Origin: Dietzia sp. NCCP-2495
GTDB taxonomy: Bacteria; Actinomycetota; Actinomycetes; Mycobacteriales; Mycobacteriaceae
Length of the DNA stretch: 53,089 nucleotides
Assembly: GCF_026011735.1 (NCBI RefSeq)
Contig: NZ_BRVN01000021.1
Span: 1-53,089, forward strand
Reading direction: 5' to 3'
Notes under the pieces: generated by a model
What the model saw: only the letters and a program-made list of their open reading frames with translations
The model's database searches: none
What the model was told of the DNA's origin: nothing
Position numbers and translations under genes: made by a program
Shown here: positions 45,628 to 53,089 of the stretch, piece after piece
Layout: the number at the start of each line of letters is the position of its first letter
Position numbering within the stretch: the first letter of the stretch is position 1

Positions 45628-46983
45628 TCAGACCGCTGCCACGATGTCGGCGAGTCGCTCGGCCACGCTGCGGGCCCGCTCGGGGTCCTGGGCCTCGACC
45701 ATCACGCGCACGAGCTGCTCCGTACCCGAGGGGCGCAGCAGCACGCGTCCGGTGTCGCCGAGCTTCGCCTCCTCGGCGGCCACCGCGTTCGACACGGCGT
45801 CCGAGGCGGCCACGGCGGCCTTGTCGCCGACGGGCACATTGATGAGCACCTGCGGCAGGACGGTCATCACGGCGGCAAGGTCGGCGAGGCTCGAGCCCGT
45901 CTCGGCCATGCGCGCCATGATCCGCAGGCCGGTGAGCACGCCGTCGCCGGTGGTGGCGTGGGCGGGCAGGACGAGGTGCCCGGACTGTTCGCCGCCGAGG
46001 CTGAACCCGCCCTCGCGGAGGCGTTCCAGGACGTAGCGGTCGCCGACCTTGGTCTCGGACATCTCGATGCCGGCCTCGCGCATGGCGACCTTGAGTCCGA
46101 GATTGCTCATGACGGTCGCCACCAGGGTGTTGCCGGCCAGTTCGCCGGAATCGCGCATGGCCAGGGCGAGGATCGCCATGATCTGGTCGCCGTCCACCAC
46201 GGTGCCGGCGGCGTCCACGGCGAGGCAGCGGTCGGCGTCGCCGTCGTGGGCCAGTCCGAGATCGGCGCCGTGTTCCACCACGGCGGCACGCACGTCGTCG
46301 AGGTGCGTGGAGCCGCACTTGTCGTTGATGTTGTAGCCGTCCGGCGTCGCGTGGATCTCGATCACCGTGGCTCCGGCTTCGCGGTACGCGCAAGGTCCGG
46401 CCTGGCTGGCGGCGCCGTTGGCGCAGTCCACCACCACCGTGAGGCCGTCGAGCTTGCCCGGCGTGGCGCCGAGCAGGTGCGAGACGTAGCCGTCCAGGGC
46501 ATCGGCGGAGGAGGCGTGGCTGATTCGGCCGATCGCGTCGCCGGTCGGGCCGGTGATGGAATCAGTGGTGATGGCGCCTTCGATGGCGTCCTCGATCGCG
46601 TCGCCGAGCTTGTGGCCGCCGGCGGCGAAGAACTTGATGCCGTTGTCCGGCATGGCGTTGTGTGAGGCGGAGATCATGGCGCCCAGTGCAGCACCGTGCT
46701 GGGCGGTGAGGTGGGCGACGGCCGGGGTGGGCAATTCGCCCACGAGCAGCACGTCGACGCCCTGGCTGGACAGGCCGGCGGCCAGCGCGGCCTCGAGCAT
46801 CTCGCCGGAGACGCGGGGGTCACGGCCCACCACGGCCAGCGGCCGGTTGGGTCCGGGGCGATGGTCGGCGTGTTCGGCTGCCAGGACGGCCGCGGCGGCG
46901 GCTCCGAGTCGTAGCGCCAGGTCCGCGGTGAGTTTCCGGTTGGCCAGTCCACGAACTCCGTCGGTGCCGAACAGTCTCGCCAT
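45628..46983 (-). CDS. glmM: phosphoglucosamine mutase
   Basis: A 451-residue alpha-phosphohexomutase converting glucosamine-6-P to glucosamine-1-P, the step after GlmS. It starts [21 protein letters not shown]. The phosphoserine loop is [15 protein letters not shown] (about residue 105), the metal-binding loop is [12 protein letters not shown], the sugar loop is [19 protein letters not shown] and the phosphate-binding loop is [13 protein letters not shown]. Every key residue is present. It follows rpsI on the same strand after 147 bp containing a terminator hairpin, so it may have its own promoter. Confidence 0.96.
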   Translation of the reverse strand: MARLFGTDGVRGLANRKLTADLALRLGAAAAAVLAAEHADHRPGPNRPLAVVGRDPRVSGEMLEAALAAGLSSQGVDVLLVGELPTPAVAHLTAQHGAALGAMISASHNAMPDNGIKFFAAGGHKLGDAIEDAIEGAITTDSITGPTGDAIGRISHASSADALDGYVSHLLGATPGKLDGLTVVVDCANGAASQAGPCAYREAGATVIEIHATPDGYNINDKCGSTHLDDVRAAVVEHGADLGLAHDGDADRCLAVDAAGTVVDGDQIMAILALAMRDSGELAGNTLVATVMSNLGLKVAMREAGIEMSETKVGDRYVLERLREGGFSLGGEQSGHLVLPAHATTGDGVLTGLRIMARMAETGSSLADLAAVMTVLPQVLINVPVGDKAAVAASDAVSNAVAAEEAKLGDTGRVLLRPSGTEQLVRVMVEAQDPERARSVAERLADIVAAV

Positions 46984-47070
46984 GTGGTGGATCCTCCGAT
47001 GATTGGTGTGTCAGTGGTCAGGCCTCGCACAGAATAGCCGCCAGGTTACGACACCGCGTCCGAGTAAATG

Positions 47071-47106
47071 CAGAGCAGGCCCCCGCTCGTGCGGGAGCCT
47101 GCTCTG
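47071..47106 (-). terminator. rplM-rpsI operon terminator
   Basis: CAGAGCAGGC (47071-47080) pairs with GCCTGCTCTG (47097-47106), with an inner CCCGC/GCGGG stem on a TCGT loop and one mismatch. On the minus strand the stem is followed by CATTTACTC. It begins 24 bases past the rpsI stop. Confidence 0.75.
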
Positions 47107-47130
47107 GTGAAGCGATCTCGGAAAGTGAGA

Positions 47131-47664
47131 TCAGCGCTTCGAGTACTGCGAGGCCTTACGGGCCTTCTTGAGGCCGGCCTTCTTGCGCTCGACGGCGCGG
47201 GCGTCACGGGTGAGGAAGCCGGCCTTCTTCAGGGCCGGGCGGTCCTCGCCCGAGTACTGGGTTAGGGCGCGGGCGATGGCCAGGCGCATGGCGCCGGCCT
47301 GACCCGAGGGGCCGCCACCGTGGAGCAGCGCCACGATGTCGAACTGCTCCTCGCGCTCGACGAGGACGAGCGGCGACTTCACGAGCTGCTGGTGCACCTT
47401 GTTCGGGAAGTAGTCGTCCATGGTGCGGCCGTTGAGGGTGAACTGGCCGGAGCCGGGAACCAGGCGCACGCGGGCGACGGCTTCCTTGCGGCGACCAACG
47501 GCCTGGGCCGGACCGTCGTGGACGATCGGGGCCACGTCGTCGGCGGCGAACTCGACGTCACCGGCGTAGTCGGCCTCGCTGTAGTCCTCGGCGACCTCGG
47601 CGGCGATGTCCGCCACCAGATCGTCGGCGGTCTCGGCCTCGGGGGTGATGTTCTCGTCGGTCAC
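47131..47664 (-). CDS. rpsI: 30S ribosomal protein S9 (uS9) with acidic N-terminal extension
   Basis: A 177-residue protein. The conserved S9 part begins about residue 55 with [19 protein letters not shown] and includes [36 protein letters not shown] and the basic C-terminal [18 protein letters not shown], whose last Arg reaches the P-site tRNA. The first 54 residues are strongly acidic (Asp/Glu/Ala), an extension common in actinobacterial S9. It starts at GTG 47664, overlapping the rplM stop (GTGA), the universal rplM-rpsI pairing. Confidence 0.97.
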   Translation of the reverse strand: MTDENITPEAETADDLVADIAAEVAEDYSEADYAGDVEFAADDVAPIVHDGPAQAVGRRKEAVARVRLVPGSGQFTLNGRTMDDYFPNKVHQQLVKSPLVLVEREEQFDIVALLHGGGPSGQAGAMRLAIARALTQYSGEDRPALKKAGFLTRDARAVERKKAGLKKARKASQYSKR

Positions 47665-48104
47665 TGGGCCACCTGCTTGATCTCGTAGGGCACGGGCTGC
47701 TGGGCGGCGTGCGGGTGCTCGGCACCGGCGTACACCTTCAGCTTCGAGGCAACGGAGCGGCCGAGCTTGTTGCTCGGCAGCATGCCCTTGATGGCCTTCT
47801 CGACGACGCGGTCCGGACGGGTGTCCATGGCCTCGCCGAGCGTGCGGGACTTGAGGCCACCGGGGAAGCCCGAGTGGCGGTAGTGGTTCACGCGCTCGCG
47901 CTTGTTCGACGAGATCGCGACCTTGTCAGCGTTGATGATGATGACGAAGTCGCCGGTGTCGGCGTTGGGGGCGAACTGCGGCTTGTGCTTGCCGCGGAGG
48001 ATGTTGGCGGCCTGGACGGCGAGTCGACCGAGCACCACATCAGTGGCGTCGATGACGTACCAGGCGCGTGTCACATCCCCGGCTTTGGGGGCGTACGTAG
48101 ACAC
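47661..48104 (-). CDS. rplM: 50S ribosomal protein L13 (uL13)
   Basis: A 147-residue protein, an early assembly component of the large subunit. It has [72 protein letters not shown] and [32 protein letters not shown] (seen in order), all standard. It heads the rplM-rpsI operon. The 201-bp gap to the tRNA gene must contain its promoter, which I could not define with confidence. Confidence 0.97.
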   Translation of the reverse strand: MSTYAPKAGDVTRAWYVIDATDVVLGRLAVQAANILRGKHKPQFAPNADTGDFVIIINADKVAISSNKRERVNHYRHSGFPGGLKSRTLGEAMDTRPDRVVEKAIKGMLPSNKLGRSVASKLKVYAGAEHPHAAQQPVPYEIKQVAQ

Positions 48105-48305
48105 TGGCGATACCTCTGTCTATCTCGTGGGCTGCCGGCCGGTTGGGCGCTCTGGCCCTCGCACGGCGGCCGGTGGTGACCCGCGCGAGGGCGTCCGACA
48201 TGCCCCGCATGCGGGAATGACACGAACGCCGAGGGTCCACGTTACCGGTCCGGGCCTCCCCGTCCAAGTCGTCACCGGCGTCGGTTAGACTCACCGACGG
48301 TTCCC

Positions 48306-48381
48306 GCCCTCGTAGCTCAGTGGATAGAGCACGGCTCTCCTAAAGCCGGTGTCGCAGGTTCGATTCCTGCCGGGGGCACCA
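48306..48381 (+). tRNA. tRNA-Arg (anticodon CCT)
   Basis: A complete cloverleaf can be folded: acceptor GCCCTCG/CGGGGGC, D-arm GCTC/GAGC, anticodon stem CGGCT/AGCCG with loop CTCCTAA (anticodon CCT, reading AGG), and T-arm GCAGG-TTCGATT-CCTGC. The discriminator A is followed by encoded CCA (48379-48381). TAGACT at 48286-48291 may be the -10. The 137 bases from here to the siderophore ATPase gene (48382-48518) show nothing else. Confidence 0.96.
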
Positions 48382-48518
48382 CGTCGCCGTAGTGCGCTCC
48401 GCCCCGCCTATCCCCCACTACTGGTCCGTGCCCAGCGCGCCGTTGGGCGGCGACGGGCGACGATCGGAGCGACGACGCCGAGGACGACGACGACAAGGGC
48501 CGCCATTGCGACCCGACC

Positions 48519-49403
48519 TCACTCGCTCCGGGCGCGCCGATCGAGCGGGACCACTGTGGGTGTGCCCGCCACCGGGTCGGCCGCGATGACGCACGGCAGG
48601 CCGAAGACCTCCTCGACCAGCTCGGCGGTGAGCACGTCAGCCGGGGCGCCGGTGGCCACCACCCGACCATCCTTCATCACTACCAGGTGCGAGGCGTAGC
48701 GGGCGGCCTGGTTGAGGTCGTGGAGCACCGCGATCACCGCGCGCCCGGACTCGTGCTGGTCCCGGAGTAGGTCCAGCACGTCGTACTGGTGCGCGATGTC
48801 GAGGTACGTGGTGGGCTCGTCCAGCAGGAGGACGGGCGTCTCCTGCGCGAGCAGCATGGCGATCCACACGCGTTGACGCTGGCCGCCGGAGAGTTCGTCG
48901 ACGAACCGAGTCGACAGTTCGCTCACCCCGGTGGAGGCCATGGCGGCGGTCACCGCGGTGTCGTCGGCGCGGCTCCACTGGCGTAGTGGACTGTGGTGAG
49001 GGTGCCGGCCCCGGGCCACCAGGTCGTCAACCCGGATCCCCTCCGGGGTGACGGCACCCTGTGGCAGGAGCCCGATCCGGCGGGCGACCTCCCGGGTCCT
49101 GAGCCGGTGCAGGTCGTGCCCGTCGAGCAGGATACGCCCCTCCCCCGGAGCGATGACGCGGGCCAGCGCCTTGAGCAGCGTGGACTTGCCGCAGGCGTTG
49201 GGGCCCACGATCACTGTGAACGCGTCCTCGGGAAGCTCCAGGTCGAGCCCGCTGGCCACGACCCGGCGCTCGTAAGCGAGCTGGGCCCCCTCGACGGCGA
49301 GCACCGGAGCCACCGCGGACGCCTCCGTGCGAGCCGGGGCGTCCGTGCGCGCGGAATCACCGTCGAGGGAGGCGTCACGCGCCTGTGGGGAGGGGCGAGG
49401 CAT
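48519..49403 (-). CDS. iron-siderophore ABC transporter ATP-binding protein
   Basis: A 294-residue FepC/FhuC-type ATPase for ferric-siderophore import. After a variable N-terminus of about 35 residues it has Walker A VGPNACGKSTLLKAL, Q-loop LLPQGAVTPEG, signature LSGGQRQRVWIAMLLAQE and Walker B LLLDEPTTYLDIAHQYDVLDLL with the FhuC-typical TYLDI. ATG 49403 overlaps the last base of the binding-protein stop codon (TGATG), so the two are translationally coupled. It pairs with the two permeases encoded divergently. Confidence 0.93.
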   Translation of the reverse strand: MPRPSPQARDASLDGDSARTDAPARTEASAVAPVLAVEGAQLAYERRVVASGLDLELPEDAFTVIVGPNACGKSTLLKALARVIAPGEGRILLDGHDLHRLRTREVARRIGLLPQGAVTPEGIRVDDLVARGRHPHHSPLRQWSRADDTAVTAAMASTGVSELSTRFVDELSGGQRQRVWIAMLLAQETPVLLLDEPTTYLDIAHQYDVLDLLRDQHESGRAVIAVLHDLNQAARYASHLVVMKDGRVVATGAPADVLTAELVEEVFGLPCVIAADPVAGTPTVVPLDRRARSE

Positions 49404-50338
49404 CAGCCCAGGATCTCCTGGACGTCGTCGAGGATCTCGCCGGCACCCAGGACGCCGATGCCGACCATCCAGGTCTCGTCCTCGACCTCGTAGGCCTTCC
49501 CGGCCTTCACCGCAGGCAGGTCCCCCCACAGGCCGGTCACGGTAGCCATGGTCGTCGCCGACGGGTCGCCGCCGGGGTTGGTGAAGAACACGACCTCGCC
49601 GGTGATCTGCTCGTACAGCTCCGGGGAGAGCTCGGCCATGGAGTACTCGTTCCACTCGCGCTCGCCCAGGTCGAAGCCCATCTGGGACAAAATCGAGCCG
49701 GAGAACGTCTCGGGACCATAGAGGCGGAAGTTGTCCGGGCGGAACCGCACGATCGACAGGGTGGTGCCCTCCGCGCCCACCTGCTCACCGACCTCGGCGA
49801 TGCGGGTGTCGAGGTCGTCGATCAGCTCCTCCATCTCCTCGTCCTCGCCGAGGGCGGCGGCGGTGATCCGCGCCTGCTCCTGCCAGTCGGTGCCGGAGTT
49901 CTCGGAGTACACGGTGGGGGCGATGCCGGAGAGCTCGTCGTAGATGGCCTCGTGGCGGACCTTGGCGCCGATGATGAGGTCGGGGGCGAGCGCGGCGATC
50001 GCGTCGATGTCGGGTTCGGAGGTCAGGCCCACGACCTCGGCGTCGACGTCGCCGAGGTACGGCGGTGCGCCGGTGCCGGCGCCGGACTCGGTGATCCCGA
50101 CGGGTGTGTGGCCGAGCGCGACGAGCGCGTCGAGGTGCGGGGAGTCGAGGACGACGACCCTCTCGGGCGTCCCGTCGATCACGGTGTCGCCCATCGCGTG
50201 GGTGACGGTGTAGGCCTCCTCCGAGGTGGCCTCGGTGGAGTCGCTGCTGCTGGAGCACGCGGACAGGGCCAGAGCGGAGGCGATCGTCACGGCGATCAGG
50301 GCGGGCACCGAGCGGCGCCGGCGAGAGAGTCTGTTCAT
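49403..50338 (-). CDS. iron-siderophore-binding lipoprotein
   Basis: A 311-residue FepB/FecB-type (cluster A-II) periplasmic-binding-like protein. The signal peptide ends in the lipobox ALSAC (Cys about 28), followed by a Ser-rich linker. The N-lobe begins VTHAMGDTVIDGTPERVVVLD and includes LDALVALGHTPVGI and DLIIGAKVRHEAIYDELSGIAPTV (in order). The C-lobe has FRPDNFRLYGPETFSGSILSQMGF. ATG 50338 (NRLSRRRR) gives a proper leader; an ATG six codons earlier is less likely. It is divergent from the permease genes across a 63-bp gap with an iron box. Confidence 0.92.
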   Translation of the reverse strand: MNRLSRRRRSVPALIAVTIASALALSACSSSSDSTEATSEEAYTVTHAMGDTVIDGTPERVVVLDSPHLDALVALGHTPVGITESGAGTGAPPYLGDVDAEVVGLTSEPDIDAIAALAPDLIIGAKVRHEAIYDELSGIAPTVYSENSGTDWQEQARITAAALGEDEEMEELIDDLDTRIAEVGEQVGAEGTTLSIVRFRPDNFRLYGPETFSGSILSQMGFDLGEREWNEYSMAELSPELYEQITGEVVFFTNPGGDPSATTMATVTGLWGDLPAVKAGKAYEVEDETWMVGIGVLGAGEILDDVQEILG

Positions 50339-50356
50339 GGGTACAGATCCAACCAC

Positions 50357-50375
50357 ACAGGCAAGCCTGACCTAA
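50357..50375. promoter_or_regulatory. DtxR/IdeR-type iron box
   Basis: Read on the minus strand, TTAGGTCAGGCTTGCCTGT matches the DtxR/IdeR consensus TTAGGTTAGGCTAACCTAA at 14 of 19 positions. It lies midway between the divergent binding-protein and permease genes, so one site could control both directions in response to iron. Confidence 0.75.
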
Positions 50376-50395
50376 GTGCGAACCTGCTCTAGAGT
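50367..50395 (+). promoter_or_regulatory. promoter of the siderophore permease operon, probably leaderless
   Basis: CTGACC (50367-50372) and TAGAGT (50390-50395), 17 bases apart, resemble -35 and -10 hexamers. Transcription would start near 50402, the first base of the permease GTG. The iron box overlaps the -35. The -10-to-start spacing equals that at mntA. Confidence 0.6.
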
Positions 50396-50401
50396 TCCAC
50401 C

Positions 50402-51493
50402 GTGGCCCCACGACCTCTCCCCGACTCCGACGCCGCCGCACGGCCCGCGGTGCCCGGCACAGAGCCTGCGCCCCCGAGCACCCGGACACCCCGCCGCGGG
50501 ACCGGAGTGGTTCCCGGACTGATCGTGGCCGTGCTGGCCCTGGCGGCCGCCGTGGTGGCCAGCCTCGCGATCGGCGCCCGCCCGATCCCGCCCGCCGAGG
50601 TGGTGGGCGCCCTGCTCGGCCAGGGCACGCAGAGCGTGGTGGGGATCGTCGGCGAACTGCGGGCCAACCGGACCGTGCTCGGGCTGGTGTGCGGTGCGGC
50701 GCTCGGCGCGTCCGGGGCGCTCATGCAGGCCGTGACCCGCAATCCGATCGCCGACCCGGGAATCCTCGGCGTCAATGCCGGCGCCGCGCTCGGGGTGGTC
50801 GCCGGAGCGACGCTCACCGGCGGCCTCGGCCTGGCCTCCACGGTGTGGTTCGCACTGGCCGGCGCCGCTGTGGCGTCCGCGATCATCCTCCTGCTCAGCA
50901 CCTCGGCGCTCGCGGCGTCCTCACCCGTTCGGCTCACCCTGGCCGGGGTGGCGCTGGCGGCGGTGCTGTCCGGTCTCACCCAGACGTTCGTCGTGCTGGA
51001 CGAGACCGTCCTGCAGGCGTACAGCTTCTGGCAAGTCGGCTCGCTCACTGCGCGGTCGATCGACGAGGTCACCGGCGTGATCCCGCTCGTCGTCGCGGGC
51101 GCCGTGATCGCCCTGCTGCTCCTGCGCGGCCTGGACGCGCTCGCCCTGGGCGACGACTCGGCGGTGGCGCTGGGCGTGCGCCCCGGGTGGGTGCGGGTGT
51201 GGTCGCTCGTCGCCGTGGCACTGCTCGCAGGGACCGCCACTGCGCTGGCCGGGCCCATCAGCTTTGTGGGCCTGGTGGTGCCGCACCTCGTCCGTGGGCT
51301 CGTCGGCCCGAGCCTCATCCGGGTGGTCCCGCTGTCCATGGTGGTGGCGCCCGCGCTGTTGTTGGCGGCCGACGTGATCGGCCGGGTGATCGCGGGCGGG
51401 TCCGAGACCCCGGCGGGCGTCGTGATGGCGTTCATCGGCGCGCCGCTGCTGGTGGCGTACCTGGCCGCCGGCCGACGAGTGGGTGTCGCATGA
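50402..51493 (+). CDS. iron-siderophore ABC transporter permease (FecCD family)
   Basis: A 363-residue membrane protein with a 35-residue Pro-rich cytoplasmic N-terminus and about ten hydrophobic helices. FecCD landmarks are LRANRTVLGLVCGAALGASGALMQAVTRNPIADPGILGVNAGAALGV (in consecutive pieces), LTLAGVALAAVLSG, the ATPase-contact region LGDDSAVALGVRPG, and GPISFVGLVVPHLVRGLVGP. GTG 50402 is the likely leaderless start, because no Shine-Dalgarno precedes it and the -10 lies 12 bases upstream. It forms a heterodimeric channel with the next gene product, to which it is coupled by ATGA. Confidence 0.93.
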   Translation: MAPRPLPDSDAAARPAVPGTEPAPPSTRTPRRGTGVVPGLIVAVLALAAAVVASLAIGARPIPPAEVVGALLGQGTQSVVGIVGELRANRTVLGLVCGAALGASGALMQAVTRNPIADPGILGVNAGAALGVVAGATLTGGLGLASTVWFALAGAAVASAIILLLSTSALAASSPVRLTLAGVALAAVLSGLTQTFVVLDETVLQAYSFWQVGSLTARSIDEVTGVIPLVVAGAVIALLLLRGLDALALGDDSAVALGVRPGWVRVWSLVAVALLAGTATALAGPISFVGLVVPHLVRGLVGPSLIRVVPLSMVVAPALLLAADVIGRVIAGGSETPAGVVMAFIGAPLLVAYLAAGRRVGVA

Positions 51494-52548
51494 CGATAAC
51501 CGCACCGCGCCCCGCAACAGCCCTGCCCAGCGACGAACGCCTCCTCGCCGCCGGCCGATTCTCGGTGCGGCTGCACCTGCGCACCGCGTGGGTCACTGCG
51601 ATCCTCGCCGTCGTCGTCGTCATTCTCGTGGCCGCCTCGCTGGTGATCGGCGAGTTCATCATCTCGGTCCCCGACGCGGTGGCGACCCTGCTCGGCGACG
51701 CACCCGACCGCACCACCAACTTCTTCATCCACGAACGCCGCCTGCCCCGGGCGCTGGTCGCGCTGGCGGTGGGCGCGGCTCTGGCGACGTCGGGCGCGCT
51801 GTTCTGCGCGCTCACCCGCAATCCGCTGGCCAGCCCGGACATCATCGGCATCACCCAGGGCGCGTCGGCGGGCGGGGCGACGGTGATCCTCGTGCTGGGC
51901 GGCGGTATCGCGCAGGTCGCCACGGGCGCACTCGCGGGCGCGGCGCTCACCGCCGGGTTCATCCTGGCCCTGACGTGGTGGCGCGGGCTCAGCGGCGCCC
52001 GCCTGGTCCTGCTCGGCGTGGCCCTGGGCGCCCTGGCGATGGCGTACGTGGCGCACCTGCTCTCCCGTGGGTTCGTGGCCAGCGCGGTCACCGCCCAGAT
52101 CTGGCTCACGGGCTCACTGCAGGGCCGCGGGTGGTCCGAGCTGTGGCCGCTGGCGTGGGTGCTGCTCGTGGCCGCGGTGGTGATCTCCACGCAGTCGCGG
52201 AGCATGCGGGCTCTCGCGCTGGGCGACGACGTCGCGGTGGCCCTGGGCGTACGACTGCGTCGCACGCGGCTGGTCCTATTGGCGACGGCCACGGTCCTGG
52301 CCGGGGCGGCCGTGGCGACGGCCGGGCCGATCTCGTTCGTGGCGTTGGTGGCTCCGCACCTGTCGCGGCTCCTCACCCGCAGTGATCGGGTCCTGCCGGC
52401 GGCACTGCTGGGCGGGGTGCTGCTGCTGGCCTCCGACCTCGTGGCCCAGCACGCCTTCGCCCTGCCCCTCCCGGTGGGCGTGGTGACCGTGGTGCTCGGC
52501 GGACTCTTCTTCCTGGGCCTGCTGTGGCGCGAGGGGCGGCGTGGCTGA
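51490..52548 (+). CDS. iron-siderophore ABC transporter permease (FecCD family), second subunit
   Basis: A 352-residue FecCD permease with about ten membrane helices. It has ERRLPRALVALAVGAALATS, CALTRNPLASPDIIGITQGA, RLVLLGVALGALAMAYVAHLLS, the contact region LGDDVAVALGVRLRR, and TAGPISFVALVAPHLSRLL. ATG 51490 overlaps the first permease stop. With its partner it completes a FepBDGC-like importer whose ATPase and binding protein are transcribed the other way. No siderophore biosynthesis gene is visible, so the system probably imports a siderophore encoded elsewhere or a xenosiderophore. Confidence 0.93.
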   Translation: MTITAPRPATALPSDERLLAAGRFSVRLHLRTAWVTAILAVVVVILVAASLVIGEFIISVPDAVATLLGDAPDRTTNFFIHERRLPRALVALAVGAALATSGALFCALTRNPLASPDIIGITQGASAGGATVILVLGGGIAQVATGALAGAALTAGFILALTWWRGLSGARLVLLGVALGALAMAYVAHLLSRGFVASAVTAQIWLTGSLQGRGWSELWPLAWVLLVAAVVISTQSRSMRALALGDDVAVALGVRLRRTRLVLLATATVLAGAAVATAGPISFVALVAPHLSRLLTRSDRVLPAALLGGVLLLASDLVAQHAFALPLPVGVVTVVLGGLFFLGLLWREGRRG

Positions 52549-52625
52549 GGCTGCCGGTACAGGCGGAAGTCGGGCCCGCACCCGCCCGTGAAACCGGTCG
52601 TCAACGCAGCTGCGGTCAGTCGCAA

Positions 52626-53089
52626 CTACTCCTGGCACGCCGCCGATGGATCCCCGGCCTCGCACGTCTCCGATCCGGGTTCGCCAACAACCCCCGGTTC
52701 GACGCTTGGCGCAATTGGCTCCTGCGCCTCTGTCGGCTCGTCAACGATGGACGGATCCGGGGGCTCTGAGGTCTGCGCAGGAACGCCTGTCGGAAACTGG
52801 CATTCAGACACGTCCGCCACATGGTGATCGGTCTGCGGGCATACGTACGGGTACTTCGACAGTTGCTCACTGCGCAAAGCGGCACATTCCGGGTGGTAGC
52901 CGTACGATCCATCGCTCATCCAGCCGGTCTCCGTCCACGCTCCCCCGCCGTAGACACACTCGACGTGAGTCGGGCCGACGGGCGTCGGGCTGGCGGCCAG
53001 AGGGGGTGCGCTCTCTACGCTGGCAGTCCGCGTCGTCGACTCGGTCGACGTGGTCTTGCTCGTTGTGGTGGGCGTCGAACTGCTGGGGC
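52626..53089 (-). CDS. secreted-looking Thr/Pro-rich, Cys-containing protein, 5' end outside the window
   Basis: The frame is open from the right edge to TAG 52626-52628, giving 153 residues plus an unseen N-terminus. Visible in order: a Ser/Thr-rich linker (SSSTPTTTSKTTSTESTT), an Ala/Pro spacer, a Cys-containing region (THVECVYGGGAWTETGWM, then GYHPECAAL, YPYVCPQTD, VSECQFP), and an acidic Pro/Glu-rich tail with two more Cys. Paired Cys in a Trp/Tyr/Gly-rich segment after a Thr/Pro linker suggests an exported small domain stabilised by disulfides, as in extracellular parts of mycobacterial kinases or lipoproteins. An internal ATG at 52919 exists, but the reading clearly continues upstream. 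No family is recognised. It converges on the permease operon with 77 bp between. Confidence 0.7.
   Translation of the reverse strand, partial: PSSSTPTTTSKTTSTESTTRTASVESAPPLAASPTPVGPTHVECVYGGGAWTETGWMSDGSYGYHPECAALRSEQLSKYPYVCPQTDHHVADVSECQFPTGVPAQTSEPPDPSIVDEPTEAQEPIAPSVEPGVVGEPGSETCEAGDPSAACQE

Noticed and set aside
48105-48305. Small open frame on the minus strand upstream of rplM
   Set aside because: Arg-rich, no ribosome binding site, no similarity; more likely the rplM leader and promoter region.

Overview
The window is about 53 kb of high-GC (roughly 70%) actinobacterial chromosome. It resembles the order Mycobacteriales: the mutasome genes imuA'-imuB-dnaE2, sigD with its anti-sigma gene, guaB2/guaB3 next to a cholesterol-oxidase-like gene, a groES-groEL1 pair whose GroEL ends in a His-rich tail, and the tsaD-rimI-tsaB-tsaE-alr-nnr-glmS-glmM-rpsI-rplM series. 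From memory, this order follows the Mycobacterium tuberculosis Rv3355c-Rv3443c region with many genes missing. My best guess at genus is Dietzia; this is inference, since no rRNA gene is present to settle it.

Layout. 1-0.4 kb: tail of a DUF559-type gene and a repeat-rich gap. 0.4-2.3 kb: DUF3017 gene and folD, divergent from a SpoU/TrmL-type RNA methyltransferase. 2.4-6.0 kb: a four-gene manganese uptake operon (binding lipoprotein, ATPase, permease, DtxR/MntR regulator) with 4-bp overlaps and a perfect 24-bp palindrome over its start codon. 6-8 kb: a membrane protein and a GlcD-type flavoprotein. 8.1-15.8 kb: the SOS mutasome, dnaE2 ... imuB-imuA', with a sucrase/ferredoxin-like gene and an AMIN-like lipoprotein gene between, and a LexA box ahead of imuA'. 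15.9-18.4 kb: lactate dehydrogenase, a tiny acidic protein, a DUF6157 protein and a GDSL hydrolase. 18.6-22.8 kb: a PspC-domain histidine kinase and LuxR-type regulator, divergent from a PspC membrane protein and a small membrane protein, closed by a strong terminator.

22.8-29.3 kb: guanine nucleotide synthesis (guaA, guaB3, guaB) around a GMC/cholesterol-oxidase-like flavoprotein. 29.4-31.7 kb: DUF5319 gene, anti-sigma RsdA and SigD. 32-34.2 kb: groEL and groES behind a CIRCE operator. 34.5-35 kb: a YdcF-like protein. 35.4-44.7 kb: a long leftward run, glmS, nnr, alr, an alpha/beta hydrolase, tsaE, tsaB, rimI, tsaD, linking cell-wall precursor supply, NAD(P)HX repair and tRNA t6A synthesis. 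44.7-48.1 kb: a hydrolase-like protein without the usual serine, glmM, rpsI and rplM. 48.3 kb: tRNA-Arg(CCT). 48.5-52.5 kb: a divergent iron-siderophore uptake system with a DtxR/IdeR-type iron box. The right edge holds part of a secreted-looking Thr/Pro-rich protein.

The most unusual signal is a 70-72 bp palindromic element built from four copies of a 9-bp core (ATCCGCTAC). One copy lies between the choD-like gene and guaA. The other lies inside nnr and is translated in frame as about 24 extra residues. Related themes are low-complexity expansions inside otherwise conserved proteins (GuaA, TrmL, MntA, Nnr) and several long near-perfect palindromes between genes.
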